Shown: positions 1-11,089 of the stretch, one piece after another
Layout: each line of letters opens with the position of its first letter
Numbering within the stretch: the stretch's first letter is position 1
DNA from: Rhineura floridana
Taxonomy: Eukaryota; Chordata; Lepidosauria; Squamata; Rhineuridae
Assembly: GCF_030035675.1 (NCBI RefSeq)
Contig: NC_084480.1
Span: 134,304,738 to 134,368,737 of the forward strand
DNA: 64,000 nt
Direction of reading: 5' to 3'
Program-made: the position numbers and the translations under genes
Notes under the pieces: generated by a model
What the model saw: only the letters and a program-made list of their open reading frames with translations
The model's database searches: none
What the model was told of the DNA's origin: nothing

Positions 1-325
1 GTCCACAGTCTGAGGTGGTAATGTCTCCTCTACAAGGAAATCAATGATTTTCCTGTTGAGATTGCTCCGGGTGACAGACTCCCTGCCAGATCTCCACCTC
101 TCAAGGATTGCCTGCTGCTGCTTCAGCATTTTGGAAGGAGGGGCATCATGCATTGGTTCAGGATGGCCATGTCTCCTTGCCTTTATTGTGTCTTCAATTG
201 CTCTCAGCTTCTCCGGGTGTACTCTCTGAGAAAGAAGAAGATGAACAAAACATGAATCCAAGAAAAAATGGAAGAGGCACTTCACAATTTAAACATAAAT
301 AGACAATGGACACTCTTTGAGGACC
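1..325. other. Unassigned left edge
   Basis: No recognisable gene or repeat. Short open frames here have no known motif and no splice context. The stretch runs up to the 3' end of the CR1 LINE that follows. Confidence 0.4.
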
Positions 326-2135
326 AGCATAAGAACATAAGAAGAGCCTGCTGGATCAGGCCAGTGACCCATCTAGTCCAGCATCCTTCTCACAGTGGCC
401 AACCAGGTGCCTGGGGGAAGCCCGCAAGCAGGACCCAAGTGCAAGAACACTCTCCCCTCCTGAGGCTTCCAGCAACTGGTTTTCAGAAGCATGCTGCCTC
501 TGACTAGGGTGGCACAGCACAGCCATCATGGCTAGTAGCCATTGATAGCCATGTCCTCCATGAATTTGTCTAATCTTCTTTTAAAGCCATCCAAGCTGGT
601 GGCCATTACTGCATCTTGTGGGAGCAAATTCCAACTATGCGCTGAGTAAAGAAGTACTTCCTTTTGTCTGTCCTGAATCTTCCAACATTCAGCTTCTTGG
701 AATGTCCACAAGTTCTAGTATTATGAGAGAGGGAGAAAAACTTTTCTCTATCCACTTTCTCAATGCCATGCATAATTTTATACACTTCTGTCATGTCTCC
801 TCTGACCCGCCTTTTCTCTAAACTAAAAAGCCCCAAATGCTGCAACCTTTCCTCGTAAGGGAGTCGCTCCATCCCCCTGATCATTCCGGTTGCCCTCCTC
901 TGAACCTCTTCCAACTCTATAATATCCTTTTTGAGATGAGGCGACCAGAACTGTACACAGTATTCCAAATGCGGCCGCACCATAGATTTATACAACGGCA
1001 TTATGATATCGGCTGTTTTATTTTCAATACCTTTCCTAATTATCGCTAGCATGGAATTGGCCTTTTTCACAGCTGCCACACATTGGGTCGACATTTTCAT
1101 TGTGCTGTCCACTACAACCCCGAGGTCTCTGTCCTGGTCAGTCACCGTCAGTTCAGACCCCATGAGCTTATATGTGAAATTAAGGTTTTTTGCTCCAATA
1201 TGCATAATTTTATACTTGTTTATATTGAATTGCATTTGCCATTTTTCTGCCCATTCACTCAGTTTGGAGAGGTCTTTTGGAGCTCTTTGCAATCCCTTTT
1301 TGTTTTAACGACCCTGAACAATTTAGTGTCATCAGCAAACTTGGCCACTTGACTGCTCACTCCTAATTCTAGGTCATTAATAAACAAGTTGAAAAGTACA
1401 GGTCCCAATACTGATCCTTGAGGGACTCCACTTTCTACAGCCCTCCATTGGGAGTACTGTCCATTTATTCCTACTCTCTGCTTTCTGCTTCTTAACCAAT
1501 TCCTTATCCACAAGAGGACCTCTCCTCTTATTCCATGACTGCTAAGCTTCCTCAGAAGTCTTTGGTGAGGTATCTTGTCAAAAGCTTTTTGAAAGTCTAA
1601 GTACACTATGTCCACTGGATCACCTCTATCTATATGTTTGTTGACACTCTCAAAGAATTCTAATAGGTTACTGAGACAGGACTTTCCCTTGCAGAAGCCA
1701 TGCTGGCTCTGCTTTAGCAAGGCTTGTTCTTCTATGTGCTTAGTTAATCTAGCTTTAATAATACTTTCTACCAGTTTTCCAGGGACAGAAGTTAAGCTAA
1801 CTGGCCTGTAATTTCCGTGATCCCTCCTGGATCCATTTTGAAGATTGGCGTTACATTCACCACTTTCCAGTCTTCAGGCATAGAGGAGGACCTGAGGGAC
1901 AATTTACATATTTTAGTTAGCAGATCAGCAATTTCACCTTTGAGTTCTTTGAGAACTCTCGGGTGGATGTCATCCGGGCCCAGTGATCTGTCAGTTTTTA
2001 TATTGTCTATTAAGCCGAGAACTTCCTCTCTCGTTACCACTATTTGTCTCAGTTCTTCAGAATCCCTTCCTGTAAATGTTAGTTCAGGTTCAGGGATCTG
2101 CCCTATATCTTCCACTGTGAAGATATAGCTAGCAG
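326..2135 (-). mobile_element. CR1-clade LINE, 5'-truncated, 3' end present
   Basis: Non-LTR retrotransposon lying on the minus strand. The 3' untranslated part (about 326-605) contains the familiar reptile CR1 end, reading on the plus strand as gaacataagaagagcctgc followed by a ggatcaggccagtgaccca-like segment. The coding part runs to about 2135, where similarity stops, so the element is 5'-truncated within the reverse transcriptase. This is typical of target-primed reverse transcription that stops early. The same 3' end recurs at 41560-41880 and 59285-59465. Confidence 0.9.
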
Positions 2136-2139
2136 ACAC
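606..2139 (-). pseudogene. CR1 ORF2 reverse transcriptase, decayed
   Basis: Three successive minus-strand frames (2139-1792, 1720-1259, 1292-606) read as one CR1 reverse transcriptase. The first holds the N-terminal RT part with SLGPDDIHPRVLKEL. The second holds VYLDFQKAFD, the GVPQGSVLGP box and the catalytic FADD box, at residues 128-131 of that frame (near 1328-1339). The third holds the thumb and C-terminal region (LGVVVDSTMKM, PHLEYCVQFWSPHL, GDMTEVYKIMHG). The frame changes near 1800 and near 1290 show that it can no longer make a full protein. It is a LINE remnant, not a host gene. Confidence 0.9.
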
Positions 2140-2169
2140 CGTGCCTCACACGTGCCCAAGCACCCTGCA

Positions 2170-2470
2170 TGCAAAAAAGTTTTAAGCATTTCAGATGGAG
2201 CAAAGTAGCCACAAAGGGCAGTGGACAAGAAAGTATTCACACACACGCACACACACCCATCATCACTCACCTCTACAGTTCATCTCCATTCTGCTACTGT
2301 CTCCTTCTCCTTCATCCACGTCCTTGCCGTCCGACTTTCTCCCTCCACTCCTTTCTTCTCCAGCACTGCCCATTTCTGAAACATTTTTTCCTCTCCACCA
2401 CCGTCTCTCTCTCCATCTCCTCCCTCATCGCCTCCTAACATCCACAGAGCACAAGGGAAGAGCTATGCTG
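2170..2470. repeat. CT-rich low-complexity tract with short CA run
   Basis: Pyrimidine-rich stretch with a short interrupted (CA)n at about 2238-2257. The open frames across it are compositional artefacts rich in Ser, His and Pro. Confidence 0.5.
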
Positions 2471-2529
2471 TGCAGAAGCCCATTATGAGACACATGACTT
2501 TCATCCACGAATCAGAGGAGCAGAAGACT

Positions 2530-2716
2530 TCCCCTGCTCCCCCCCAAGTAACGCCCAAACGTAACACTGGAAACATGAACGTTATGGTTCAAAAGTAATG
2601 AAATTACTACTTGTTCTATTACAAGCAAAACATAACGAAGTTACCCACTCATTGCTCAAAAAAGTAATAAATTAGAAATAATTTGTTATTTGCAATGAAT
2701 TACTTCCAAGCTCTGA
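2530..2716 (-). mobile_element. Probable hAT-type MITE, CAGAGCTTGGAA end
   Basis: AT-rich segment ending on the plus strand in ttccaagctctg at 2705-2716. This is the reverse complement of the CAGAGCTTG terminus seen on the small MITE at 50173-50288. The other end is not clear, so the left limit is a guess. Confidence 0.4.
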
Positions 2717-3397
2717 TTACATCTAGTTCTGTCCTCTGTCTTGGATCTCATTCACATGCAATGTGAGCTAAGTCATGTTCTGGTTTACTATGTTTATTCT
2801 GAAGCCAGATTGGTTTAGGAACCTAAAATGAGCTGTTTCAGAATATTTTAGAAGAAGCTCCCCTCATTTTCAAAGGCAATCTGACACAGGTGAGAAGGAA
2901 ATCACCTGTCTCTTCTCTCTGCAGATATTCTTATGGGGGTGTAACCAGGGCCACCCCTTTCATGAGGCAAACTGAGACAATCATCTCAGACAAAGAACAT
3001 GTGGGTTGGAGAATCAGCATTCCCTGGGTCCACCAACTGCTTGCCTCCACTAGCTGGTCACCTATTCTGTAAGGCTGTCAGCTGCTCTCTCCCCTCAGCC
3101 TTAGTCCAGGAAGGGTCAATGCAGTTCTTCCTCAGAGTACAGCATTCTAGATGAGTTGTCCAGGAGAGTGCCTGTGCCACCCTGTGGCTTGCAGTCACAT
3201 TTAGAAAAGCTATTTAAACTCAGGGGAAAAGTTGTTTGGTACTAGATACTTTAAACTTTCCCCTCTTAAGTTTAAACATTATTTCTAGCTGCCACACCAA
3301 ACCACAAGATGCTCTTTTGGCCACCTCACCTAGAATGCCTCACTCTGAAGATGGACACTCTGGCCCCAAGCGAGGCAAGGAGGAGTAAGGAAAGACC
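2717..3397. other. No gene recognised
   Basis: Unique-looking sequence between two transposons. I see no coding motif. The segment around 2930-3000 (gggccaccccttt and tgagacaatcatctcagac) resembles a low-copy repeat also hinted at near 7320-7380, but this is weak. Confidence 0.35.
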
Positions 3398-3440
3398 ATC
3401 TACACTAGGGTTGCCAGGTCGGAGCCATCCAAAAACCTGA

Positions 3441-3537
3441 GAAAATGGGGGCGGACCCTAGTGATGTCACGGGGCGGGCCCTAGTGACATCACGGGATGG
3501 GCCCATGTGATGTCACAGGGCGGGCCCTAGTGACATC
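3441..3537. repeat. Subterminal tandem repeats of the hAT element
   Basis: Four tandem copies, about 25 bases each, of a unit containing gggcgg(g)ccctagtga(t/c)(g/a)tcac. Each holds a tgatgtcac or tgacatcac core in alternating polarity. Repeats of this kind next to hAT ends are known transposase binding regions. The TGAYRTCA-like core also resembles a CREB/ATF half-palindrome. Function here is inferred. Confidence 0.65.
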
Positions 3538-3693
3538 ATTAAACATGATACATTGTATCAACCGCAGTTGCTTGGAGCATACCATTCAAAAAAATTCTCT
3601 GGAGATTAAAATAGAAAACTTACCTAAAATATGGTGTTCCTAGGTCCATCTGAAGTGACAAGGTCATTCTTTCTCACAAGCTTAGGGTGATGC

Positions 3694-3887
3694 AAAATGG
3701 AAATGGACTGCCTTCTAGTTGATCCCAGATAGGGTCTTCATGGTAAGCAGTATTCAGAGAGAGGTGGTTTATTATTGCCTTCCTCTGAGTCTGAGAGGCA
3801 GTGACTGGCCCAAGGTCACCCAGTGAGCTTCATGGCTGTGTGGGGATTCGAACCCTGGTCTCCCAGGTCACAGTTCAACACCTTTAG
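3694..3887 (-). mobile_element. Sauria-type SINE
   Basis: Minus-strand tRNA-derived SINE. The plus strand shows the reverse complement of the B-box region (ggggattcgaaccctggtc), then caaggtcacccagtgagctt, and the Bov-B-like tail complement at the left (ggactgccttctagttgat). It is nested inside the hAT element. Confidence 0.8.
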
Positions 3888-4033
3888 GGAACATTTAATC
3901 TAGCTTACTTGCTTCTGGCATGAAGGGTTTACGTGCCCTCAGGCCAGGCCATTGTAGGAAGAAAGGAGCTTAGTGTTGCAGAGATGTTAGATGGGAGCAC
4001 AGATGGATGCCCCTGAAGGCAGCAATTATAAAC

Positions 4034-4100
4034 ATGCTTATTAAGGAACTAAGCCCCATAGAACTCAATAGGACTTACTTCTGAGTAGATACGGTTGCAG
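4034..4100. repeat. Short palindromic repeat (gtaagtcccattgaactcaatggg family)
   Basis: Contains taagccccatagaactcaat followed by aggacttacttctgagtaga. This is one of a small palindromic family also seen at 12955-13020, 13145-13195, 35127-35220, 57850-57970 and 63136-63465. The symmetry suggests a very short MITE. The family is unclassified. Confidence 0.55.
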
Positions 4101-4149
4101 CCATGTTAAGGACAAGGGAGGGCATTCTAGGCAAAACAGACCAATAATT

Positions 4150-4456
4150 GGGTGTCAGAACAAATTAAACCAGAACTGTCACTAGAAGCTAAAATGATGA
4201 AACTGAGGTTATCGTACTTTGGACACATAATGAGAAGACATGATTCATTAGAAAAGATAATAATGCTTGGAAAAGCAGAAGGAAGTAGAAAAAGAGGAAA
4301 GCCAAACAAGAGATGGATTGATTCCATAAAGGAAGCCACAGACCTGAACTTCCAAGATCTGAACAGTGTGGTTCATGACAGATGCTTTTGGAAGTCACTG
4401 ATTCATAGGGTCGCCATAAGTCATAATCGACTTGAAGGCACATAACAACAAAAACC
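4150..4456 (+). mobile_element. Bov-B LINE 3' end
   Basis: 5'-truncated Bov-B (RTE clade) copy. It holds the C-terminal end of ORF2 followed by the 3' terminus tagggtcgccataagtcata, atcgacttgaaggcacataa and a caacaaaaa tail. The terminal segment is the same one found on the Sauria SINEs, which supports the known SINE-LINE partnership. It is nested in the hAT element. Confidence 0.9.
4152..4445 (+). pseudogene. Bov-B ORF2 C-terminal fragment
   Basis: An open 97-codon frame matching the end of the RTE/Bov-B polyprotein. Key blocks are KLRLSYFGHIMRRHDSLEK, an Arg/Lys-rich GSRKRGKPNKRWIDSIKEA, and a final HRVAISHNRLEGT. In full Bov-B this is the segment after the reverse transcriptase domain. 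It has no start of its own. The Met codon is incidental and the frame is open by truncation only. Confidence 0.85.
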
Positions 4457-5277
4457 CATTTTGATGTTTTTCAATGACATAGAGCTATACAAACATTTAT
4501 AAATAAAATATAAATATAGGTCTATTCTGTTATGCCTTATTCATCCATGCAAGCCCTCACTAGATCTTGCAGTCAACAAACAACAAGCAGACAAATCTGA
4601 ATTAGCCCTATTGTGAATCAGAGCCCCCAGATCAGCAGTAAGAATATCTCTAAAGGTCCAAGTAATGCATTTTAAAAATCTTACTGTATACCAAAGTTTT
4701 TTTGTATAACAGAGATTATGGCATATTAAGCTGTAATCAATCCACATCATTAAGTGATCTTGAAGATGCAACCCCACCACCAGAAATACCCCAGTGTGCA
4801 CAGAGAGTAATTACAAAATAACAGTCCTTTACATATTGTTTGGACAAGATTTTCAAAAAGTGGGGCTAGGGTGATAAATAACGCACACAAAGCCACTCAC
4901 CTAACACTTTAGCGTTTTGGACAAAACATAATCAATTTTTCATTCTGCTCCATAATGCAGTAGGGAAATTTAATTCTGACCCCTCCCTTCTAGTGTCCAA
5001 AGCACTAAGTATATTGTAATTACACTGCAAAACAAAACATATGGGGGGGAGATGAGAATTAAAAATGTCAGTAGCAACTCCAAAAATCACATTTCCATAA
5101 TGCATGCATCTTTATAGTGCGTACAGTCCTAAGCACACTTACGAGGGAGTAAGCCCAACGGGTGAGACCTCTGAGAATTGCACTGTTAAGCCTGCAAATC
5201 CAGCTCACCCCAGACAAACTTCATCAGGCCAGGAATATTCATTCTTCTCCCTCCCTCCCTCCGCACAAAGAGCCAGT

Positions 5278-5648
5278 GAAAGGAAAAGAACTCTTTCCCG
5301 TGGCGGCTCAAACTTGGCAGCCCCGCAGAGCTGGCTCACCCGGTGGAGAGAAGGCAGCGACTCGCGCCTGGATTCAGAGACCCCAATTGCTTCGGCTAGC
5401 GGAGCCCAAATGCACAGGAAACCGTTCAAGGTGAGGCTGCCTTGATTTAGCCTCTGGCTGCACACGCATCAGCTTTCTTCTCGCCTCTTGCCGCTACAAG
5501 GCAGCCGGCCCAGGGCGGCATTTTTCTCCCCGCACCTCAGCAGCCTCCTCATTGGCTCCAGCAGTAACGCCAGAGACTGCTGAGCCCCATCACGGCCGCT
5601 CGGGGCTGCTAAGTTTGAGCTGCCACCGGAAAGAGTTCTTTTCCTTTC
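5278..5648. repeat. GC-rich 48-bp inverted repeat inside the hAT element
   Basis: The arm at 5278-5325 (gaaaggaaaagaactctttc, then cgtggcggctcaaacttggc) is nearly the reverse complement of 5601-5648 (cggggctgctaagtttgagc, then tgccaccggaaagagttctt). About 275 bases separate the arms. The interior is much richer in G and C than the flanks, with many CpG. It could extrude a cruciform or be the inner foldback of an older nested element. Confidence 0.75.
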
Positions 5649-5863
5649 CGGAGCAGGGGAACTGGCTCCGGGGCTGGCCTAAGGAGGAGCCAGCCCAGCC
5701 TGGCCTCCACAGCCACCGCCTCTTCATTCATGCATGGCTGAGGGGACCGCTACAAAGCTGGAGATCCACCAGTTTGACTGACGTATGGCCGGAGGCCAGA
5801 GACGGCCCCATTTTCCCTGAGACTCCGGCAGAAAATCGGAGACCTGGCAACCCTAATCTACAC

Positions 5864-6680
5864 TGTTGCTTCTATTGAGGCAACACATGAAAAATAATAA
5901 GTGGGGGAAGGGAGGATGAGGAGGGGCATCTTAAGTGGTGCAGTCTCTTGCACTGCCCCTGGGCAAAATCTATCATTACAGTGTCAAACATTCCCAATGT
6001 ACTTTGAAGGCCTGAAAAAAGCTTTCTTCCTCTTGAGTGTACACTTGATGGAGAACTCAGGTTTGCCCTTGTGTAATATGCAATGACTTTTAAAGAAGCT
6101 TGAATTCATACGCAGCCATAAGAATGAAATAAGCAACACTAAAGTAATTATTAACCAACATAATATGACTACTTCATCACTTAGTTCCATTCATGGAGCA
6201 AAAAAAAAAAGTTAGTAATTATCTCCTATAACTCCCCAGCAGGTTTCCCCTTTATCTTTTAAAAATAGCATAGGCATTTGGAAGCAAAAGCAGGCCAGAA
6301 ACTGATCTTTAGCTGATGAACTATGTGACTTATATATCTATTAAGCAAGAGGAATGGAGGGTGTCACCCTGCTTTGTAACATTTTATAACACTGAAACAC
6401 TGTGAGAAGCATATACAAGTGTAAGAATCCTTAGGTACAATATCAGAAAATGTTGAACTCCCTTGCGATATTCCCTACAGCAAGACCACAGTACAATGTT
6501 GTTTAGGCTCAAGCTCAGGGAAGCCTCCATTTAAACTTGGGAGGGTCTCCTGATCAGAGTCCCTGGGATCTAGGATTGCCAGCAGGGTTGCAGGGGGTCA
6601 TAGGCCTGTTACTGTTTGGGGAGCAAGGTCCCAGCTATATTCCTAAGTACAATCCAATCATCATGAAAAAGCGTGTTTAG
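5864..6680. other. No gene recognised
   Basis: AT-rich intergenic sequence after the hAT element. Apart from a short A tract near 6200 nothing is identifiable. Confidence 0.4.
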
Positions 6681-6715
6681 CCACTGAGAAGAGTCCTTGT
6701 CCTGTCATGCTGACT

Positions 6716-6832
6716 GGAGCCAATCAGAGTGAAAGGGGGTGAGTCAGCTACCGAGTCAGCTACTGAGAAGACTCTTCTCAGTAGCTAACTCATAGACTCC
6801 CCTTTCATGCTGATTGGCTCCTAGGGACATCT
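6716..6832. repeat. Near-perfect hairpin, about 50-bp arms
   Basis: The left arm begins ggagccaatcagagtgaaag and ends near tactgagaag. The right arm begins cttctcagtagctaactcat and ends tgattggctcc. The arms meet with almost no loop, so this is a tight palindrome, probably a MITE core. Each arm carries an inverted CCAAT box (gattgg/ccaatc). Confidence 0.7.
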
Positions 6833-8293
6833 GTTGTAGTGGAGTGTGGACTTGGAGATGATACAGAGAGCAAGGGAGATGAGGGAAAGTGGAAAGGCAG
6901 AGTGGCTGTGAAGGGTGTGTGTTGTGACTGTCATGAAGTGACCCTGCACTTTTGAATTTGCCACTACACTACTGATTGCCAGGTCTCAAAATCAAACATT
7001 TTGTTCCTAGTTTGAGAGTGGAGCCTAAAGCAAAAGTAATTTATTGAGCTGAGATGTATATGTTTTATTAAAGAAGACTGAAGGGGGAGGGAACCTGGCT
7101 TTGCCCTTTGTATATCTGCCACCTGCCCCCTCTCCCCAAAAACTAGGGTCAGTGTCTTAAGCAGCTGGAGGCTGAGCAGGGCCTACGGTATAGCAGCAAA
7201 TTGTGTTCCCCTCCTGCTAGTCAAGGTGCAAAATCTCATCATGGCACCTGAGGCAGAAAATCTCACGTCTCCCCCCCACCTGCAGTAAATACACGAATAA
7301 ATTAATATTTGAAGCCTTTTTCGTGATACCCGAAATCAGCTGTCTGAGATGGCCACTTCACCCTGCCTAACAGTAGCCCTGGCCCTGAACTTGAGCTTAA
7401 GTTAAACAAGCAAACTGTTCTGTTTAGTTTCCTAGGGAAAGATGGCAGGCCAAGCTCCAAATAAAAACCAGTATTGGTATCTTACCTACCAATCTCAGGG
7501 GCTGATGTTGTGGTCTTTTGTTGCCTTCTGCACTTGAAGCAGTTTCTGAGGCCTGAGGTTCCATCCTAATTTACTCCCCAGAGTCCCTAACACATCCTTC
7601 TTCACATTCATATTTTGGGAATTTTAACATCTGAAACCTACCTTCTACTCTAAGCTTTTTGCATTAGATTAAAACAAACTAAATTAAAATGTGCTCAGGG
7701 TTTGAAGCATAATTAAATCATTGAATATTCAAAGCAAAGAAATAGTCAAATTGGATTAACTAAGCACGTTGTATTATTTCTGCAGCAATAGAATCCAAAT
7801 ATAGCAAAAATGATATAGGTTTCCAAATTCCTCTCAAGTCTGCTAACTGAATCCAAGTCCCAATGGAATGAACAAGTGTGCTGTCATTCTATTACAATAT
7901 TTATACATAAAACACACACCAAACGAGTCTCATTTAGATAAATGTTGTGTACTGACAGAGATTTTATTTTTCTTAATATTCTGTGTGTCCTTTTCACCTT
8001 CCTTTTATGGATTTTCACAAAGAGAAATTATATCAACGTTGGAAACAAAAAGTTCTAATAAAACATTTTAAGGCTTGATATATTAGGGGTAATATTGGAT
8101 TTCTTATTGGAGAACTGTGATACTTTCATTGCACATTATAAACAAAACACAGAATAATGATCCATTTCTGGTAAATATTATTTTAAAAACAAGAAAGGAG
8201 CTGTTTCATAGGTACACACATTTTTCATTTGGCAAAGACTCTTATAATCAGCCAGAACTCTTTGGCGATCAGCCATAACCTCACCATGCAGAG
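6833..8293. other. No gene recognised
   Basis: AT-rich sequence without recognised repeats or coding motifs. The 67-codon frame at 7868-8071 has no family resemblance and is taken as chance. Confidence 0.4.
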
Positions 8294-8402
8294 CAGGGAT
8301 AGGGAACCTGTGGCCTTTCAGATGTTGTTGGACTCCAACTCACATCATCCCTGACCATTGGCCCTGCTGGCTGGGGCTGATGGAAGTTGGAGTCTGTGGA
8401 GG
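8294..8402. mobile_element. Small palindromic hAT-like MITE (cagggatggggaacctg family), truncated
   Basis: Starts cagggatagggaacctgtgg and contains gttgttggactccaactcac and ggctggggctgatggaagtt, the two halves of a family seen complete at 32398-32534. The right terminus is lost. Confidence 0.65.
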
Positions 8403-10110
8403 GAAAGAGGGGGTTATTTACTCTATAAGAACAAAATCCAACTGCCACTGCAATGGTTCTCCTAAACCAGTGATACTGCCACCATTCAGTCTCACTTATT
8501 TCCTCTGAATCCTTAACTTATGAATAACCTGGTTGTGGGTTCAAATATAGTCAGATACAGATATTCTATCCAACAAAAGTATTTATGTTCATTTCAAGAT
8601 AATTAAGTTCACAAGCTTATCTGGTTACTTTAAAATAGTACTGTATTTTTAAATAAGTGTACATTTAGTTTACTTGTTACTGTCACTTTAAATACCAACA
8701 GATTATATTCAACTAAGCTTTAAGGAAGCAGTTAGTTACGCTATTAAAACCCTGTAGTCAACTTGCCCTTTTATCCTCTCCAACCCAGTTAAGCCTCACC
8801 AATGCTATAACAGAGGGCTCTGCTGAAAGCCTCTTTTTCTAACCCTTTACTGACCTACTGAAGTGCAGGTTTCTCTTGCTGTACTATCCTAGAAAAGTGA
8901 CCTCTGGTACTTCCCAAACCAGCATCAGCGGGTGGCCAGGTTTGGGCTGTGGCGAAGGGCCCCAGCAGCCTATAGGATCCTTTGGGTGGGAGGGTGGTGC
9001 TACCACTCAGTAATCCACAGCAGCACTGGGTCATGTGACCTGATGCTGCTGTGGGTCGTGGAGTGGGAGTTCCCAGGCACACATGCACACCCTGATACAA
9101 GCAGTGTGGGATTCAAAATAACCAACTGCTCCACCTAACTGTCACATTACCGCATGCCCCATATGCTTAGGACCTGATATTACCCAAGATGGCAGTGGGG
9201 GTGTCCCTAAGGGGTTGCCACCCCTGCCACCATCTTGGTTGATGGCAGGTGAGCGTACATGGTGCATGCTCTGACACAAGAGGTAGGTGGGGTGGGTGGG
9301 CCTGATGTATTGGAAGGGGATGTTGGTTGTATGGCACTGTGGGCTTGGGGCAGTCTGGTACCCAAGGGCCCAGTCATACCTGGCACTGGCACTGGGTATT
9401 CCTACCACCGACCAACCTTCTAAGCTGCTTCTCACTTCTCCCCTTGTCTTTTCAGCCTAAGCCAAGTGATTCAGCTATCTCCAGCAAGTCTTCTTCACCC
9501 ACAAAGCCACTCTACCAGCCTCTCTGGTCTTCATTCTTCCTCCCCAATCCTCTTCTTCTGGCTGACTCCATAAACACCTACAACCAGCCAATTACTGCTG
9601 AGCAGCACCCAACCATATATACACTTTTTCTGGGCTCTCTAGTCTAGCCCCAGCCAATCACATTGCTTGACTGACAATTCTAAACATGTACCAACCAAAT
9701 TAAATAGGCATACCATAAAATCCTTCCTTTGCACACTGAGATTTCTAACTCACAGCTATCACTGGACCAGACCGAAAACTTTCTATATCAAATACATTAT
9801 GATGTACATTACAATACATTACCCATTACATAATACATTACACAATATTATCAATACCCATGAAACTTTAAGTAAACAGGATTTCTTCACAGAGTCCAAC
9901 AACATCTGGAAGGCCACAGGTTCCTAAGCCCTGATGCAGAGGATGAAAAGCTAGCCGAGTGAGCAGGGCAAGTGGAGGAGGTAGAAGATCAGCTGGCCCA
10001 GCTTACGTCCCCTCCTTTCCTTCACCACTCACTCATAGTACTGGATAAGTTGCATGGCACTGGATGGATCCACTCAATCATGGCGCTGGATGGGTACATA
10101 TGGCCTGGGT
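8403..10110. other. No gene recognised; short palindrome inside
   Basis: Intergenic. At 9181-9237 there is an imperfect palindrome built on acccaagatggcagtggggg and cccctgccaccatcttggtt. A related one occurs at 48122-48181. An AT-rich run rich in acattac motifs lies at about 9785-9855. No coding evidence. Confidence 0.4.
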
Positions 10111-10549
10111 TAGTGATGGGAGAGAAATTAGATTCAGTCTGCATTTAAAGCTGAATCTATCAAACTCACATTTTCTGAAACAATATGAGAATCGAAACAC
10201 AGGCATCCTTCGAAATTCGCATTTATTTGAATTTTACAACGCAGATCGCCAACCACAGTTTACCAAAAAATGCCTCTATTAGGGGATAGTGTGCATAAAA
10301 GTGAATATATTAGTGAAAACAATAAAAATGATTTACATCAGGATAAATTGCTTGCAAAAATGTGTATATTAGTCAAAACTGCATACAAATGTTTTTTAGG
10401 TGAAATTTGCAGTAAAATGCTGAAGAATTTTCATGAGGATTTTTAATTTTAAAAATTCACAAATAGCTGCAGAAATGAGAACTGAATTTAAGACTGGGAA
10501 AAATGAGAAACTGAAAGAACCAAAATTGACAGAACTTTCCATCCGCTTG
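10111..10549 (+). mobile_element. hAT-like MITE, tagggatg/ccatccct family
   Basis: Starts tagtgatgggagagaaatta and ends near agaactttccatccgc. It matches the copies at 17725-18160, 22694-22910 (reverse), 38963-39394 and 49891-50442. The interior has repeated atgtgtatatta and aaatg units. The family has 8-bp target duplications in the best copy, which places it with hAT. No clear duplication here. Confidence 0.65.
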
Positions 10550-10789
10550 ATCTGGGTGCATAGTTACTTGTGTTCTTGACTGAGCAAGGAAGAGGAAGTG
10601 TGTAGGAGAAACAATAAGCTAGGCTGACCAATCCCCTTTATAGCTCTCAGTCTTCATTCTATCACTGTCATGGCTTTCTGCCTGAGGGACTTTTTCCCCA
10701 TTAACCTGCTTGTTTGAGGCATCTGAGGCCCTCCTTCAGAGAATTTCACCAGGTGACTAGAGAAAAGGCTTGTTTGGCTGTGGCACCTC

Positions 10790-10995
10790 ACTTATTTTAT
10801 TTATTGTTACATTTATATCCCACCTTGTTCATGGCTCTCCTCCTCTCCATTTTATTCTCCTAATAATCCTGCAAGGTGGGTTAGTCTGAGAAACAGCAAC
10901 TGGCTCAAGGTCACCCAGTGAGCTTCATGGCTGAGGGGATTTGAAACCTGGTCTCCCAGGTCTTAATCCAACCATCTTACCTCTACATCACACTT
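10790..10995 (-). mobile_element. tRNA-derived SINE with L2-like tail
   Basis: The reverse complement of a tRNA-like head (ggggatttgaaacctggtct on the plus strand) and the conserved core (caaggtcacccagtgagctt) are followed at the left by ttatatcccacctt and an AT-rich tail. The tail differs from the Bov-B-tailed SINEs and matches the plus-strand copy at 21878-22104. Confidence 0.7.
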
Positions 10996-11089
10996 TGGAG
11001 GTCCCCCACCACCACCAAAAAAGAAACTCAGCTAGCACTTCTGTTACTAACTTTTAGCAAAGATTTGTTTGGAGGTTTTCCAGACCTTT

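Larger units (their letters stand above)
3406..5855. mobile_element. Non-autonomous hAT transposon, 2450 bp, with target duplication
   Basis: The ends form a perfect 15-bp terminal inverted repeat: tagggttgccaggtc at 3406-3420 and gacctggcaacccta at 5841-5855. The element is flanked by a perfect 8-bp direct repeat, atctacac, at 3398-3405 and 5856-5863. An 8-bp duplication is the hAT signature. No transposase frame is visible inside, so it was mobilised by another element. The interior carries subterminal repeats (3441-3537), a minus-strand SINE, a short palindromic repeat, a Bov-B fragment and a GC-rich foldback (5278-5648). A diverged end of the same family is present at 62194. Confidence 0.9.

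Noticed and set aside
606-2139. A host gene of three exons
   Set aside because: The translations are CR1 reverse transcriptase with FADD and GVPQGS boxes, the pieces overlap as frameshifts, and there are no splice sites between them.
3441-3537. A CREB-regulated promoter
   Set aside because: The TGAYRTCA-like cores are subterminal repeats of a hAT element and no transcript start or gene follows.
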